Shown here piece by piece: positions 16,256-25,515 of a stretch of DNA of 64,000 bases. The stretch comes from Mycobacterium sp. SMC-8 (GTDB taxonomy: Bacteria > Actinomycetota > Actinomycetes > Mycobacteriales > Mycobacteriaceae). The notes beneath the pieces were generated by a model, which was given only the letters and a program-made list of their open reading frames with translations, was not told where the DNA came from and ran no database searches. Location: positions 1,860,001-1,924,000 of the forward strand of contig NZ_CP079865.1 in assembly GCF_025263565.1 (NCBI RefSeq), given 5' to 3'. Position 1 is the first letter of the stretch, and each line of letters starts with the position of its first letter. The translations under genes and the position numbers were made by a program.

Positions 16256-17854
16256 TCACATCCTGAACACGCCGAAGCCGCGGCGGCCTTCGACGACATT
16301 GGAATGGGCTGCCGACAAGGCCATCCCGAGTACCGACCGGGTGTCACGAGGATCGATCACACCGTCGTCGTAGATACGGGCGGACACGAAGAAGGAGTGC
16401 GATTCCTTCTCGATCTGCGCCTCGATCTCGGCGGTGCGCTTGGCATCGGCCTCGTGGTCGAATTCGCGCCCGGCCGCCGCGGCGGCGGCCTTGCCGACGA
16501 TCGACAGCACACCGGCGAGTTGGGCGGCGCCCATCACCGCGAGCTTGGCGTTGACCCAGCTGAACATGAATCTCGGGTCGTAGGCGCGACCGGACATCCC
16601 GTAGTTGCCTGCGCCGAACGACCCGCCCATGTTGATGGTGATGTGCGGGACCGTGCTGTTGGTGACGGCGTTGATCATCTTCGCGCCGTCCTTGATGATG
16701 CCGCCCTGTTCATACTCAGCGCCCACCATGAATCCCGTGACATTCTGCAGGAAGATCAGAGGGGTGTCCGTCTGGTTGGCTAGCAGAATGAATTCCGTTG
16801 CCTTCTTGGATTCTTCGCTGAACAGCACGCCGCGGGTGTTGGCCAGGATCCCGACCGGGAAACCGTGGATCGACGCCCAGCCAGTGGCCAGGCTGGTGCC
16901 CCATCGCGGTTTGTACTCCGAGAATCGCGATCCGTCGGCGATCCGCGCGATCACCTCCCGAGGGTCGAACGGAACCCGGGAGTCTCCGGAGGCGATACCC
17001 AGCAGTTCCTCGGCGTCGTAGAGGGGTTCGTCAGCCGGTTGGGTCGGTCCCGGGCCGAGTTTGTCCCAGTTGAGGTGAGCGACGATGTCCCTGCCGATAC
17101 GGATCGCATCGGTCTCGTCGACCGCGAAGTAGTCGCCGAGTCCGGACACCCTGGTGTGCATGTCGGCGCCACCGAGGGATTCGTCATCGGATTCCTCGCC
17201 GGTGGCCATCTTCACCAGTGGGGGCCCGCCGAGGAAGACCTTGGCCTGCTTGTCGACGAGCACCGCGTAGTCGCACATCCCGGGAACGTAGGCACCACCG
17301 GCCGTGGAGTTGCCGAACACCAGGGAGATGGTCGGGATTCCCATCGAGGAGAGTTCGGTCAGGTCGTGAAAGATCTTGCCCGCGTGGACGAACAGTTCCG
17401 ATTGGGTGGGCAGGTCCGCGCCCCCGGACTCGACCAGATAGACCACCGGCAATCGGTTGACGCGGGCGATCTCGAGTGCGCGCAGGTTCTTCCGCAACGT
17501 GTAGGGGTTCATCGTGCCGCCCCGGACGGTGGGGTCATGGGCGATGATCATGCATTCGACGCCCGAGACGACACCCACACCGGTGACGATGGCCGCACCG
17601 ACGTTGAACTCCGTGCCCCAGGCGGCGAGCGCGGACAGCTCCATGAACGGCGCATCCCGGTCGACGAGCAGTTCGATGCGTTCGCGGGCCAGCAGCCGGC
17701 CGCGGTCGTGATGCCGCTTCACATACCGCTCGCCGCCGCCGTCGGCGACCAGCCGCAGTTGTTCGTCGAGCTCCGCTACGGCGGCACTTTGAACCTCGCG
17801 GTTGAGCTGGAAGGCGTCGGAGGCGGGATCCACGTCCGATGTCAGGACTGTCAT
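16256..17854 (-). CDS. Acyl-CoA carboxylase beta subunit (carboxyltransferase)
   Basis: A 532-residue carboxyltransferase with paired crotonase-like halves. Motifs include VRGGTMNPYTLRKNLRALEIA, VESGGADLPTQSE, FGNSTAGGAYVPGMCDYAV and, in the second half, GVLFSEESKKATEFI and GGSFGAGNYGMSGRAYDPRF, which form the acyl-CoA and carboxybiotin sites of the MccB/AtuC group. It is the first gene of the minus-strand operon 17854-9348; the promoter should lie in the 160 bp before it. The product distinguishes poorly between methylcrotonyl-CoA and geranyl-CoA from sequence alone. Confidence 0.9.
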   Translation of the reverse strand: MTVLTSDVDPASDAFQLNREVQSAAVAELDEQLRLVADGGGERYVKRHHDRGRLLARERIELLVDRDAPFMELSALAAWGTEFNVGAAIVTGVGVVSGVECMIIAHDPTVRGGTMNPYTLRKNLRALEIARVNRLPVVYLVESGGADLPTQSELFVHAGKIFHDLTELSSMGIPTISLVFGNSTAGGAYVPGMCDYAVLVDKQAKVFLGGPPLVKMATGEESDDESLGGADMHTRVSGLGDYFAVDETDAIRIGRDIVAHLNWDKLGPGPTQPADEPLYDAEELLGIASGDSRVPFDPREVIARIADGSRFSEYKPRWGTSLATGWASIHGFPVGILANTRGVLFSEESKKATEFILLANQTDTPLIFLQNVTGFMVGAEYEQGGIIKDGAKMINAVTNSTVPHITINMGGSFGAGNYGMSGRAYDPRFMFSWVNAKLAVMGAAQLAGVLSIVGKAAAAAAGREFDHEADAKRTAEIEAQIEKESHSFFVSARIYDDGVIDPRDTRSVLGMALSAAHSNVVEGRRGFGVFRM

Positions 17855-18016
17855 GGGCGACCTTTTCGGTGAACTCGCAATGGTGTCAGAACAAAAGTGA
17901 ATGCAGATACGCTAAATGACCGTGACGCCCGCACCAAGGGCGCTCCGAAAGACACCTCTAACTGGTGAGATGATGGGTACGAGCGGAGTACTTCACAGAC
18001 CCGTCTCGATCGATAG

Positions 18017-18952
18017 CTATCCATCGATCATTATCTTCAGCTCACGGCGGGCGGTGGTGTAACCGGCCAACAGTTCCTCGACCAGGGCCGCGACGTCGAC
18101 GACGCTGTGCACCCCCGACACGCTGTGGCCGGCACTCCAGGCGTCCCGGTTCGTCAGCAGCTGTTCCTGGGTGAAACCGGACCCCACCTCGTCGGACCCG
18201 GAGGCCGACTGGGCGTCGAGCCAGCAGGACAGCAGACTGGCCGGTATCCCGCCGACCCGATCGGAGAGTCGGACGTCGTCGAGTGTCGCTGCCACCAGCG
18301 CGTCGCGGTAGTCGTCGCCGGCTGCACTCTCGCGCGTGGCGATGAATCTCGTACCCAGATAGGCGAAGTCGGCGCCGAGGATCTGGGCGGCGAGTATTGC
18401 GCGACCATCGCTGATCCCGCCTGCCAGCACGACCGGTCCGTCGAAATTCTCCCGGATCGCGCGGACGAACGCGAAAGGGTTGGCCGATCCGGTCTGGCCT
18501 CCCGCACCGGCGGTCAGCAGCACCAGCCCGTCGGCGCCGGCATCCAGCGCCCGCCAGGCGTGTTCGAGGCTCGCGACATCGGCGAAGACCCTGGCTCCCG
18601 CGTCGTGCAGGGGTTCGATGACCGGGGCGGGGCTGCCCACGCTGGTGATGACCAACTCCACTGCGTGGTCTATGAGAACGGCGAGGTCGTCGTCCCGTCT
18701 GGGGTTGCTGCGGTGTACCACGAGGTTGGGCGCGACCGGGGCCGCGTCGGCGGCGAGTTCGGACTGCGCCCGGGACAACCAGTCGTCGAGTTCCCGAGTG
18801 GTCGCGGCGTTGTGCGTGGGGAAGGACCCGATCACCCCGCTGCGGCAGGCCGCGATGACCAGCTCGGGGGTGGAGACGCTGGTCATCGGCGCGGCGATCG
18901 CCGGCAGCCTGAGGCGTCCTGCCCAAGGCAGGTTCCGGGAGGGAATGGGCAC
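18017..18952 (-). CDS. Nitronate monooxygenase-like FMN protein
   Basis: A TIM-barrel flavoprotein of about 311 residues of the nitronate monooxygenase/2-nitropropane dioxygenase superfamily. It has the opening LRLPAIAAPMTSVSTPELV, the FMN-phosphate loop LAGGISDGRAILAAQILGADFAYLGTRF, and a substrate loop reading AGAGGQTG. In characterised enzymes this loop has a catalytic His (GGHxG); here it is Gln, so classic nitronate oxidation is doubtful. Start is uncertain among GTG codons at 18952 and 18958; both follow GAG-type ribosome sites. It diverges from the LuxR pair. Confidence 0.72.
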   Translation of the reverse strand: MPIPSRNLPWAGRLRLPAIAAPMTSVSTPELVIAACRSGVIGSFPTHNAATTRELDDWLSRAQSELAADAAPVAPNLVVHRSNPRRDDDLAVLIDHAVELVITSVGSPAPVIEPLHDAGARVFADVASLEHAWRALDAGADGLVLLTAGAGGQTGSANPFAFVRAIRENFDGPVVLAGGISDGRAILAAQILGADFAYLGTRFIATRESAAGDDYRDALVAATLDDVRLSDRVGGIPASLLSCWLDAQSASGSDEVGSGFTQEQLLTNRDAWSAGHSVSGVHSVVDVAALVEELLAGYTTARRELKIMIDG

Positions 18953-19083
18953 ATGCACCTCGACTCTTGCGGACGTAGTGAATTCAAAATAACTAACGGC
19001 GGTGGACGGGTCAATGTCGCAACCACCGCGCAACCCGGGCGATTGGCCTGAAAGTCCTGCTCAAGGATCTCGGCCCATACCGA

Positions 19084-19112
19084 TTGACAAAGTGACCCAC
19101 GTCACCAATGAT
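19084..19112 (+). promoter_or_regulatory. Candidate promoter with palindrome for the LuxR pair
   Basis: TTGACA (19084-19089) and AATGAT (19107-19112) are spaced by 17 bp. The spacer contains the inverted repeat GTGACCCACGTCAC (19092-19105), a good place for a repressor or autoregulator. It lies 67 bp upstream of the first LuxR start and also within the divergent region before the nitronate monooxygenase-like gene. Confidence 0.4.
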
Positions 19113-19178
19113 GGTGTCAGTTAGTAAACCGGTAACCGCATCGACGCGTCCCGGGAGGAGTGAGTCATAGAAATCAGC

Positions 19179-20204
19179 GTGGTACCAGGGAACGTCGGTT
19201 TCGCCGAGATGGCGGACCGCCTGGCCGATGCGAGCGCGGTCTCACACCGGATGATGACGGTGACGGCCGCGCGGGCCGGTCGGGATCTGGGCGGCATGTT
19301 GGATGCTCTGGCCCTGCTGCGGGAGAACACCGCGGTGCCGGACGTCCTCCAGCAAGCCGGCCTGGAGATTTGCCGCACAGCGGTTTTCGAGTGGGTCATC
19401 GTTTCGCGAGTCGCCGGATCGACATGGCAGCCTGTGGTGCGCTACCAGATGGGCGCCGACGGCCGCGTCACGGTCGATGTGGACGAATCAGGCTGCGGTG
19501 TGGACACATCGGATATCCCGTTGGCCTCTCCGCTTGTCGAGGCGGAAGTAGTGCGCCGTCGACTGCCCGCGTTGGTGCTCGATGCCGGCCACGAGCCGCG
19601 TGTTCATCGACCGCTCGTCGAACGCACCGGCACAACGCAATACGTGGTTGCCCCCATCGTGGCCGAGGGGGCCGTCATCGGTCTCATCCACGCCTCGTCT
19701 GCGGCGCCGGGGCGGGTGTTGACCGACCTGGATCGTGACCTTCTGCGGATGTTCGCCGACGGCGTCGGCCTGGTCTACGAGCGCGCGGTGCTCGCCGAGC
19801 GCAGCGAGCGACAGCGGCGTGCGGTGACCCAGGTGTGCGAAGCCGCGGTGCGCAGCCTCGACGAGGTGGACCCCACTGCGGCATTCGGCCTCGGGTCCGA
19901 GGTCGGGGCCCAGACACCCGACCGGGTCTACGCGCCTGCGCCTGCCGCCGGGATTTGCGAGAGCCGGGGTGCGGGCCGCGAGGGGTCGCGGCTGGCCCGG
20001 CTGACTGCGCGGGAACGAGAAGTCCTCGCCCTGCTGGCCAGCGGAGCCACCAACGCGCAGCTCGCCGATCGGCTGACGGTCGCGGAAAGCACTGTCAAGT
20101 CCCACGTGAAGCACATCCTGCACAAGTTGGGCGCCGGGAATCGTGCCGCGGCGATCGCGTGCTACCTGCGAGAATCCCGAGACCGCGAGAGGCGGCGACG
20201 ATGA
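19179..20204 (+). CDS. GAF-LuxR transcription regulator A
   Basis: A 341-residue orphan LuxR-type regulator. A central GAF-like sensor region ([15 protein letters not shown] through [23 protein letters not shown]) is followed by a C-terminal LuxR helix-turn-helix ([20 protein letters not shown] to [20 protein letters not shown]). There is no receiver domain, so it probably senses a small molecule through the GAF domain. The first usable start is GTG 19179; a GGGAGGAG lies 20 bp upstream. The next LuxR gene overlaps it by 4 bp (ATGA). The pair lies between two catabolic blocks. Confidence 0.85.
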   Translation: MVPGNVGFAEMADRLADASAVSHRMMTVTAARAGRDLGGMLDALALLRENTAVPDVLQQAGLEICRTAVFEWVIVSRVAGSTWQPVVRYQMGADGRVTVDVDESGCGVDTSDIPLASPLVEAEVVRRRLPALVLDAGHEPRVHRPLVERTGTTQYVVAPIVAEGAVIGLIHASSAAPGRVLTDLDRDLLRMFADGVGLVYERAVLAERSERQRRAVTQVCEAAVRSLDEVDPTAAFGLGSEVGAQTPDRVYAPAPAAGICESRGAGREGSRLARLTAREREVLALLASGATNAQLADRLTVAESTVKSHVKHILHKLGAGNRAAAIACYLRESRDRERRRR

Positions 20205-21379
20205 GTGTCTCGATGATCAGCGACAGTGCGCGCACCGCAGCGGGGGCTCGTCCCAGCGGCGAGTGGTGGACGCGCGAGATCGAATTGGTCGACCAACTGC
20301 GCGGCCTGCGTGAGCTGGTTGCGCGGGAGTTGCGCGGCGCGGTGACGCTGCCCGCAGTCGAGTGGGACGTGCCCGAACGGTCGGCCGAGGCGATCTCCGC
20401 CCTCACGCACCTGTGTATCGACTCGTTGCGTCGCCTTTCCGGCAACGAAGTCGAATGCGCACAACGGCTTTGCGGCCTCGTCCTCGATCTGCAACGGCTG
20501 GCGATGGATTGGTATCTGCACGACACCGCCATGCGCGGCCAGCGCCTCGCCGACTGTGCGGCCGGTCTGAGCAGGCTGCGCGGAGTCCCGAGTTCTGCGG
20601 CACTGCTCGACAACGCCTGCCAGGAGTTGGTGTTGCGGTGCGGTTTTCACCGGGCGGTGTTGTCGAAGGTCGAGAGTCACGGTTGGAAGCCGCTGATGCT
20701 CCACGACCGGTCGGCCGTCGCCGGTGGCTCCTGGTTCAGCGACTGGATCAACCAGACCGTGCCGCTGGTGCGGGACGCCCCCGAAGCCGAGATGATGTCG
20801 CGACGCCGGCCCTCACTGGTGCACGACACCGACACCGCGCCGGTGTACCGCCCGTTGATCGTGCAGGCCGGCCGGTCGCGGTCCTATCTGGTCGCCCCTG
20901 TGCTGCACGGTCGAGATGTCGTCGGATTCCTGCACACCGATCACCATCCGCTGGCGCGCAGGGTCGATGAGGCGGACCGGGAAGTGGCGTGGGCCTTCGC
21001 GGACGGATTCAGCCACCTCTACGAACGGGCGGTTCTGCTGGAACGTCTGCGGGCGCAGCGGGAAAGTGTGCGCGAGCTGTTCTTCGGTGCGGTGGACCGG
21101 ATAGACGAACTGTGCGAGTCCGGCCTGGATACCCCGCGCGGGGCTGAGGTTGACCGCTGTGGCGACACCGACGGGCAGACCGGCAGACCGCCCGTCACCC
21201 TCACCGAGCGCGAAGCCGACGTGTTCGACCTGATGGTGACCGGGGCCAGCAATCAGGAGATCGCCGACCGGCTCGTCATCACCGAAGGCACAGTGAAATC
21301 GCACGTCAAGCACATCCTCCGCAAATACGGTGCGGTCAACCGCGCCCAGGCCATCGCGTGGGCGCTCAACGGCGGCTGA
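20201..21379 (+). CDS. GAF-LuxR transcription regulator B
   Basis: A 392-residue paralogue of the preceding gene, with a longer N-terminal helical region (about residues 1-130), a GAF-like part ([16 protein letters not shown] to [21 protein letters not shown]) and a C-terminal LuxR domain ([20 protein letters not shown] to [19 protein letters not shown]). ATG 20201 overlaps the stop of regulator A, so both are made from one message and could act as partners. The frame is open further upstream, but that extension shadows regulator A. Confidence 0.86.
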   Translation: MSVSMISDSARTAAGARPSGEWWTREIELVDQLRGLRELVARELRGAVTLPAVEWDVPERSAEAISALTHLCIDSLRRLSGNEVECAQRLCGLVLDLQRLAMDWYLHDTAMRGQRLADCAAGLSRLRGVPSSAALLDNACQELVLRCGFHRAVLSKVESHGWKPLMLHDRSAVAGGSWFSDWINQTVPLVRDAPEAEMMSRRRPSLVHDTDTAPVYRPLIVQAGRSRSYLVAPVLHGRDVVGFLHTDHHPLARRVDEADREVAWAFADGFSHLYERAVLLERLRAQRESVRELFFGAVDRIDELCESGLDTPRGAEVDRCGDTDGQTGRPPVTLTEREADVFDLMVTGASNQEIADRLVITEGTVKSHVKHILRKYGAVNRAQAIAWALNGG

Positions 21380-21385
21380 CGAGCC

Positions 21386-21895
21386 TCATGAACCGACCGC
21401 GGGCAGCGGACTGGTCGCCAGGAACGTGCCGTCGTGGTACACCAGCGGTGCCGGGGGGGTGCCGTCACGGTCGTCGCAGTGGATGTGGTCGACCTGCGCG
21501 ATCACCAGCGTCGAGTCCCCGACCGGTATCAACTGGTTCACACTGGCCCGCAACCAGGTCGGCGTACCGCTGAGCACCGGTTCGCCGGTGTCGAGCAGCG
21601 ACCAGGACTCCGGCTCGCTGAACCGGTGTTCTGCGCTGCGGGAAAACCTGCGCGCCAGGTCGAGTTGATGTTCGCCGAGGATGTGCACCACCACCGATGA
21701 GGCCTTGCGCAGCGCCGCGATGCTCGACGAGGTGTGGGTGATGTTGAAGCACACCAACGGTGGATCCAGGGACACCGACGCCAACGAGGTCGCGGTGAAT
21801 CCCACCGGACCCGTATCGGAGGTCAGCGTGATAATTGCCACCCCGGCGGCGTGGCGGCGCAGTGCGGCGCGATAGGAAGCGGCCGAGACGGTCAT
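21386..21895 (-). CDS. Flavin reductase-like protein
   Basis: A 169-residue protein of the flavin reductase domain family (HpaC/NtaB type). The FMN-binding phrases VAIITLTSDTGPVGFTATSL and SLDPPLVCFNITHTSSS lie near the N-terminus, and WLRASVNQLIPVGDSTLVIAQVD follows later. It would supply reduced flavin to a two-component monooxygenase. It overlaps by 4 bp with an upstream gene that looks like the C-terminal piece of such a monooxygenase, and the two form one unit behind an aldehyde dehydrogenase. Confidence 0.85.
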   Translation of the reverse strand: MTVSAASYRAALRRHAAGVAIITLTSDTGPVGFTATSLASVSLDPPLVCFNITHTSSSIAALRKASSVVVHILGEHQLDLARRFSRSAEHRFSEPESWSLLDTGEPVLSGTPTWLRASVNQLIPVGDSTLVIAQVDHIHCDDRDGTPPAPLVYHDGTFLATSPLPAVGS

Positions 21896-22365
21896 GCCGA
21901 CTGCGATTCGGGTGAACCGAACACATTGGCGTTCATCGTGTTCAAGGCGGGCAAGGTGCTCTCCTCGATGAGTCCGGCGACAGATGCCAGCAGGGGTTGC
22001 AGGACGGCCCCGTCGGCGATGCCGAGGGCGTGCAGGTCGTTGATCAGGCCGGCCAGGCCGGTCGGCGTCCCGACGTAGCGTAGGGTGCCGGCCGGCCGGT
22101 CCGGATCCGCGGCCGCCATCAGTTCGCGGGCGGCGGGTGCGGTGGGGGCGATCATCACGTCGATGTCGACGAGGACGTCGACGCCCGGCTGCTGTTCACG
22201 GGTGCTGCGGGCGCGTTGAGCCACCTCACGAAGATCCCTGCCCCGGATGCGGACCGACGGTGCCGTCGAATCCATGCAGACCTGATCGCCATGGGTGATG
22301 CCGACCCGCGGCGGCTTGTGCACCGTGATGTCGTGGTCTTCCTGCACGCTCGTCGGCAATGTCAT
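21892..22365 (-). CDS. Short LLM-monooxygenase C-terminal-like protein
   Basis: A 157-residue protein whose second half (RYVGTPTGLAGLINDLHALG and the final EESTLPAL) looks like the C-terminal end of flavin-dependent luciferase-like monooxygenases of the NtaA/SoxA type. Most of the TIM barrel is missing. No overlapping remnant of the missing N-terminal part is seen upstream, where the aldehyde dehydrogenase begins 17 bp away. It could be a decayed oxygenase, or a dedicated small partner for the flavin reductase encoded next to it. ATG 22365 follows GGGGTGAAGAA. Confidence 0.55.
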   Translation of the reverse strand: MTLPTSVQEDHDITVHKPPRVGITHGDQVCMDSTAPSVRIRGRDLREVAQRARSTREQQPGVDVLVDIDVMIAPTAPAARELMAAADPDRPAGTLRYVGTPTGLAGLINDLHALGIADGAVLQPLLASVAGLIEESTLPALNTMNANVFGSPESQSA

Positions 22366-22381
22366 TTCTTCACCCCAACTT

Positions 22382-23881
22382 TCAGACGGCGGGATCGATG
22401 ACGATCGCGAACGCCTTGTTCTCGATACCGCCGGACCGGTCGATCGAGATGAACTTCTCCTCGACGTATTCGTCGATCGCGTGGGGTCCGCCCTCACGGC
22501 CCAGGCCGCTTTCCTTGTACCCGCCGAACGGGTAGGCCGGGTGGATCACATGCCAGTTGTTCACCCACACCATGCCGGAGTCCAGTCGGCGTGCCACCTG
22601 CAGAGCGTTCTCTTCGCTTCCCCACACACCCGCCGACAGGCCGTAGTTGGTGTCGTTGGCGATCTTGATCGCCTCGTCCGTGGAGTCGTAGGTCAGCACC
22701 ACCAGCACCGGACCGAACACCTCTTCCCGGGCGATGCGCATGTTGTTGGTGACATCGACGAAGATGGTCGGCTCGACCCAGTTGCCCTTGTCGAAGCCGG
22801 GCCCGTCGGGCACACCGCCGCCCAGGGCCACGGTGGCGCCCTCTGCCTTGGCGATCTCGAAATATTCGAGTATCCGGTCGCGCTGATGTGCCGAAATGAT
22901 CGGTCCGACATGGGTTGTCGGCTGTAGGGGGTCTCCCAGCCGCAGGGTGGAGGCACGGGCGATCAGCTTGTCGAGGATCTCGTCGCGTCGGCTGTTCGGG
23001 ATCAGCAGGCGGGTGCCCGCTTCGCACGCTTCGCCGTTGTTGGCCATGCAGGCGAACAGTGCGCCGTCCACGGCCATCTCGATGTCGGCGTCGTCGAGAA
23101 TGATGTTGGCGCCCTTGCCGCCGAGCTCGAGGGTGACCCGCCGGATGGAGTCCGCGGACTGGCGCAGGATGCTCTTGCCGACTGCGGTCGAGCCCGTGAA
23201 GGCCACCTTGCGCACACCCGGGTGCCCGGACAGGTGGGCACCGACGGGCTCGCCGTCCCCGGTGACGACGTTGAGGACGCCGGGCGGTAGGCCGGCTGCG
23301 TCGAACTCGCGGGCCAGCTCCAACGGCAGCAGGGGCGCGTGCTCGTCGGGTTTGAGCACCACCGAGTTACCGGCGGCCAGCGCGGGCCCGATCTTCCACA
23401 CCGTGGTCAGCAGCGGGATGTTCCACGGCACGATCGCCGCGACGACGCCGATCGGTTCGCGCACCACGATCCCGGCGGCCGGTACCGGTTCGATGGCGGG
23501 TCCTTGAGTCTCCCACTCGTAGTCCCGTGCGATAGCGGCGACGTATTGCAGTTGCGCGGCCGACAGACCGACATGCAGGGCGCCGGTGATGCGGATCGTG
23601 GCGCCGTTCTCCCGGGACTGCAGTGCCGCGAGTTCCTCGGTGCGCGCCGCGAGGCGTTCGGCCACGGTGTTGATCAGCGCCGCCCGCTCGGCCGGCGGTG
23701 TGCGCCGCCAGGTGCCCTCGTCGAACGCGCCCCTGGCGGCAGCCACGGCCGCGTCGACATGTGAGACATCGCCCTTGGCCACCGTGGCGACGAGTTCTTC
23801 CGTCGCGGGGCTGCGGATTTCGTAGTTGTCGTCGGTGTCGATCCACTTGCCGTCGATGTAGAGCGAATAGTGGTTGCTCAT
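22382..23881 (-). CDS. NAD(P)-dependent aldehyde dehydrogenase 1
   Basis: A 499-residue aldehyde dehydrogenase of normal length. The catalytic pair is clear: Glu252 in LELGGKGA and Cys286 in NNGEACEAGTR. The cofactor loops VPWNIPLLTTVWKIGPALAAG and FTGSTAVGK are present. It oxidises an aldehyde to an acid that the adjacent FadD (14 bp upstream in the operon) could turn into a CoA ester. ATG at 23881. It belongs to the minus-strand operon that runs from 26494 to 21386. Confidence 0.92.
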   Translation of the reverse strand: MSNHYSLYIDGKWIDTDDNYEIRSPATEELVATVAKGDVSHVDAAVAAARGAFDEGTWRRTPPAERAALINTVAERLAARTEELAALQSRENGATIRITGALHVGLSAAQLQYVAAIARDYEWETQGPAIEPVPAAGIVVREPIGVVAAIVPWNIPLLTTVWKIGPALAAGNSVVLKPDEHAPLLPLELAREFDAAGLPPGVLNVVTGDGEPVGAHLSGHPGVRKVAFTGSTAVGKSILRQSADSIRRVTLELGGKGANIILDDADIEMAVDGALFACMANNGEACEAGTRLLIPNSRRDEILDKLIARASTLRLGDPLQPTTHVGPIISAHQRDRILEYFEIAKAEGATVALGGGVPDGPGFDKGNWVEPTIFVDVTNNMRIAREEVFGPVLVVLTYDSTDEAIKIANDTNYGLSAGVWGSEENALQVARRLDSGMVWVNNWHVIHPAYPFGGYKESGLGREGGPHAIDEYVEEKFISIDRSGGIENKAFAIVIDPAV

Positions 23882-23895
23882 TGCCTGTCTCCTAG

Positions 23896-25500
23896 CTACC
23901 CGATCTGTCGGGAGTTGCTCTGCCAATAGGGTTTGCGGATGGCCTTCTTGTCGACCTTGCCTGCGGGGTTCAGCGGCAGCTCGTCGGTGAACAGGATCTT
24001 CTTGGGTGCCGGGATGCTGCCCAGCGCCTGCTTGACATGGTTGACCAGTTCGAGCTGGAGCTCGGTGCCGGTGATCTCACCCGGGCGGGTTACCACCATC
24101 GCCAGCACCGCCTCTCCCCATTTGGGGTCCGGCACCCCGATCACCGCGGCCTGGGCGACGGTGGGGTGGGTGCACAGCACGTCTTCGACCTGGCGGGGGA
24201 ACACGTTGAAGCCGCCGCTGACGACCATGTCCTTCTTGCGGTCGACCAGGTACAGATAACCGCGGTCGTCGAGGCGCCCGACGTCGCCGGTGTGCACCCA
24301 GCCGTCGCGGACCGTCTCGGCGTTGCGCTGCGCGTCGAGGTAGCCGAGCATCTGGCCCAATTGGCGGGTGCAGATCTCGCCGGCCTCCCCGGTCGGCAAC
24401 ACGTTGTCCCGGTCGTCGCGGATGCTGACCTGGACCGCGAACATCGGACGTCCGGCCGAAGCCAGCCGGGCGACCCAGTCCTCGTGCGATTCCCCCTCGG
24501 CGGCGAGGTGTTCGTGCTTGCGCAGGCACGAGACGTAACCCTGCTCGGTGCCGGCGTAGGTCTGGATGAAGATCGGGCCGAAGGTGTCCAGCGCCTGTCG
24601 CAGCCGCTCGGGGGCCATCGGTGCGCCGGCGTAGATCATCGTGCTCAGGCTGGTGATGTCGAAGCGATCGCGGCCGGCGTGGTCGAGCAGGAGATAGATG
24701 ATGGTGGGGACCACGGCGGTGGCGGTGACGCGGTGGCGCTCAATGTTGGTCAACAACGTCTCGACGTCGAGCCCGGGAAGCATGACGTTGGTCCCGCCCC
24801 GGATGAACGTCGGGATGACGAAGATCTGGGTGAAGTGGGTCAGCGGTGCGCCGTGGGCGAAGACCTCGCCGAACCGGATGTCGCCGATCTCCAGGCCCGC
24901 CGATATCGCGTAGTAACTCCACGTGTAGTGGGAATTGACAACACCTTTGGGCTCGCCGGTGCTGCCGGAGGTGAACAGCACGTAGGCTTCGTCGTGCTCG
25001 TCGATGGCGACGTCGGGCCGGGTGTCCGCCGCCGCGGACACCACCGCGGCGAAGTCGGCGGCCTCGGTCAGCGTGGCAACGGGCTCACCGACGCGGATGA
25101 CCGTCTGCAGCTTGGGCAACTCGTCGCGGATGGAGGCCACTGACTCTTCGAACTTGGCGTGATAGAGCAGGGTCGTGGCGTCGGTCTGTGCCAGGTTGGA
25201 GCGGAAGCCGTCGGCGGCGGCGCGGGTTGGCATCTGCACCAACACCGCGCCGGCCGCCCAGACGGCCTGCTGGATGGGGATGAACTCCAGGCAGTTGGGC
25301 ATCAACAACCCGACCCGGTCCCCCTTCTGCACACCGGCGGCGATCAACGCGTTGGCAATGCGATTGCGCCACAACCACAGCTCTCGATAGGTGAGGCTGC
25401 GGTCGCCGTCGACGATCGCAACGCGATCGCTGTAGTAGGTGCAGGCCCGATCGAGGACCTCGGGCAATACGCCCCACATGCCGGTGTCGGAATGCTCCAC
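23896..25500 (-). CDS. Acyl-CoA synthetase (AMP-binding, FadD type)
   Basis: A 534-residue adenylate-forming ligase with the P-loop VLFTSGSTGEPKGVV, the YAGTEQGY core motif, the GDVGRLDDRGYLYLVDRKKDM hinge and the C-terminal lysine region LPLNPAGKVDKKAIRK. It converts a carboxylic acid to its CoA thioester through an acyl-AMP. The GTG at 25500 is used; an ATG at 25479 is a possible shorter start. Neighbours are an aldehyde dehydrogenase downstream and two SnoaL-like genes upstream, suggesting aldehyde to acid to acyl-CoA processing in one operon. Confidence 0.9.
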   Translation of the reverse strand: MEHSDTGMWGVLPEVLDRACTYYSDRVAIVDGDRSLTYRELWLWRNRIANALIAAGVQKGDRVGLLMPNCLEFIPIQQAVWAAGAVLVQMPTRAAADGFRSNLAQTDATTLLYHAKFEESVASIRDELPKLQTVIRVGEPVATLTEAADFAAVVSAAADTRPDVAIDEHDEAYVLFTSGSTGEPKGVVNSHYTWSYYAISAGLEIGDIRFGEVFAHGAPLTHFTQIFVIPTFIRGGTNVMLPGLDVETLLTNIERHRVTATAVVPTIIYLLLDHAGRDRFDITSLSTMIYAGAPMAPERLRQALDTFGPIFIQTYAGTEQGYVSCLRKHEHLAAEGESHEDWVARLASAGRPMFAVQVSIRDDRDNVLPTGEAGEICTRQLGQMLGYLDAQRNAETVRDGWVHTGDVGRLDDRGYLYLVDRKKDMVVSGGFNVFPRQVEDVLCTHPTVAQAAVIGVPDPKWGEAVLAMVVTRPGEITGTELQLELVNHVKQALGSIPAPKKILFTDELPLNPAGKVDKKAIRKPYWQSNSRQIG

Positions 25501-25515
25501 GATGAAACGAACTCC

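Noticed and set aside
18008..18029. Inverted repeat GATCGAT...ATCGATC at the end of the nitronate monooxygenase-like gene
   Set aside because: The arms are only 7 bp, each is nearly self-palindromic and there is no T-run. Not enough to call a terminator.
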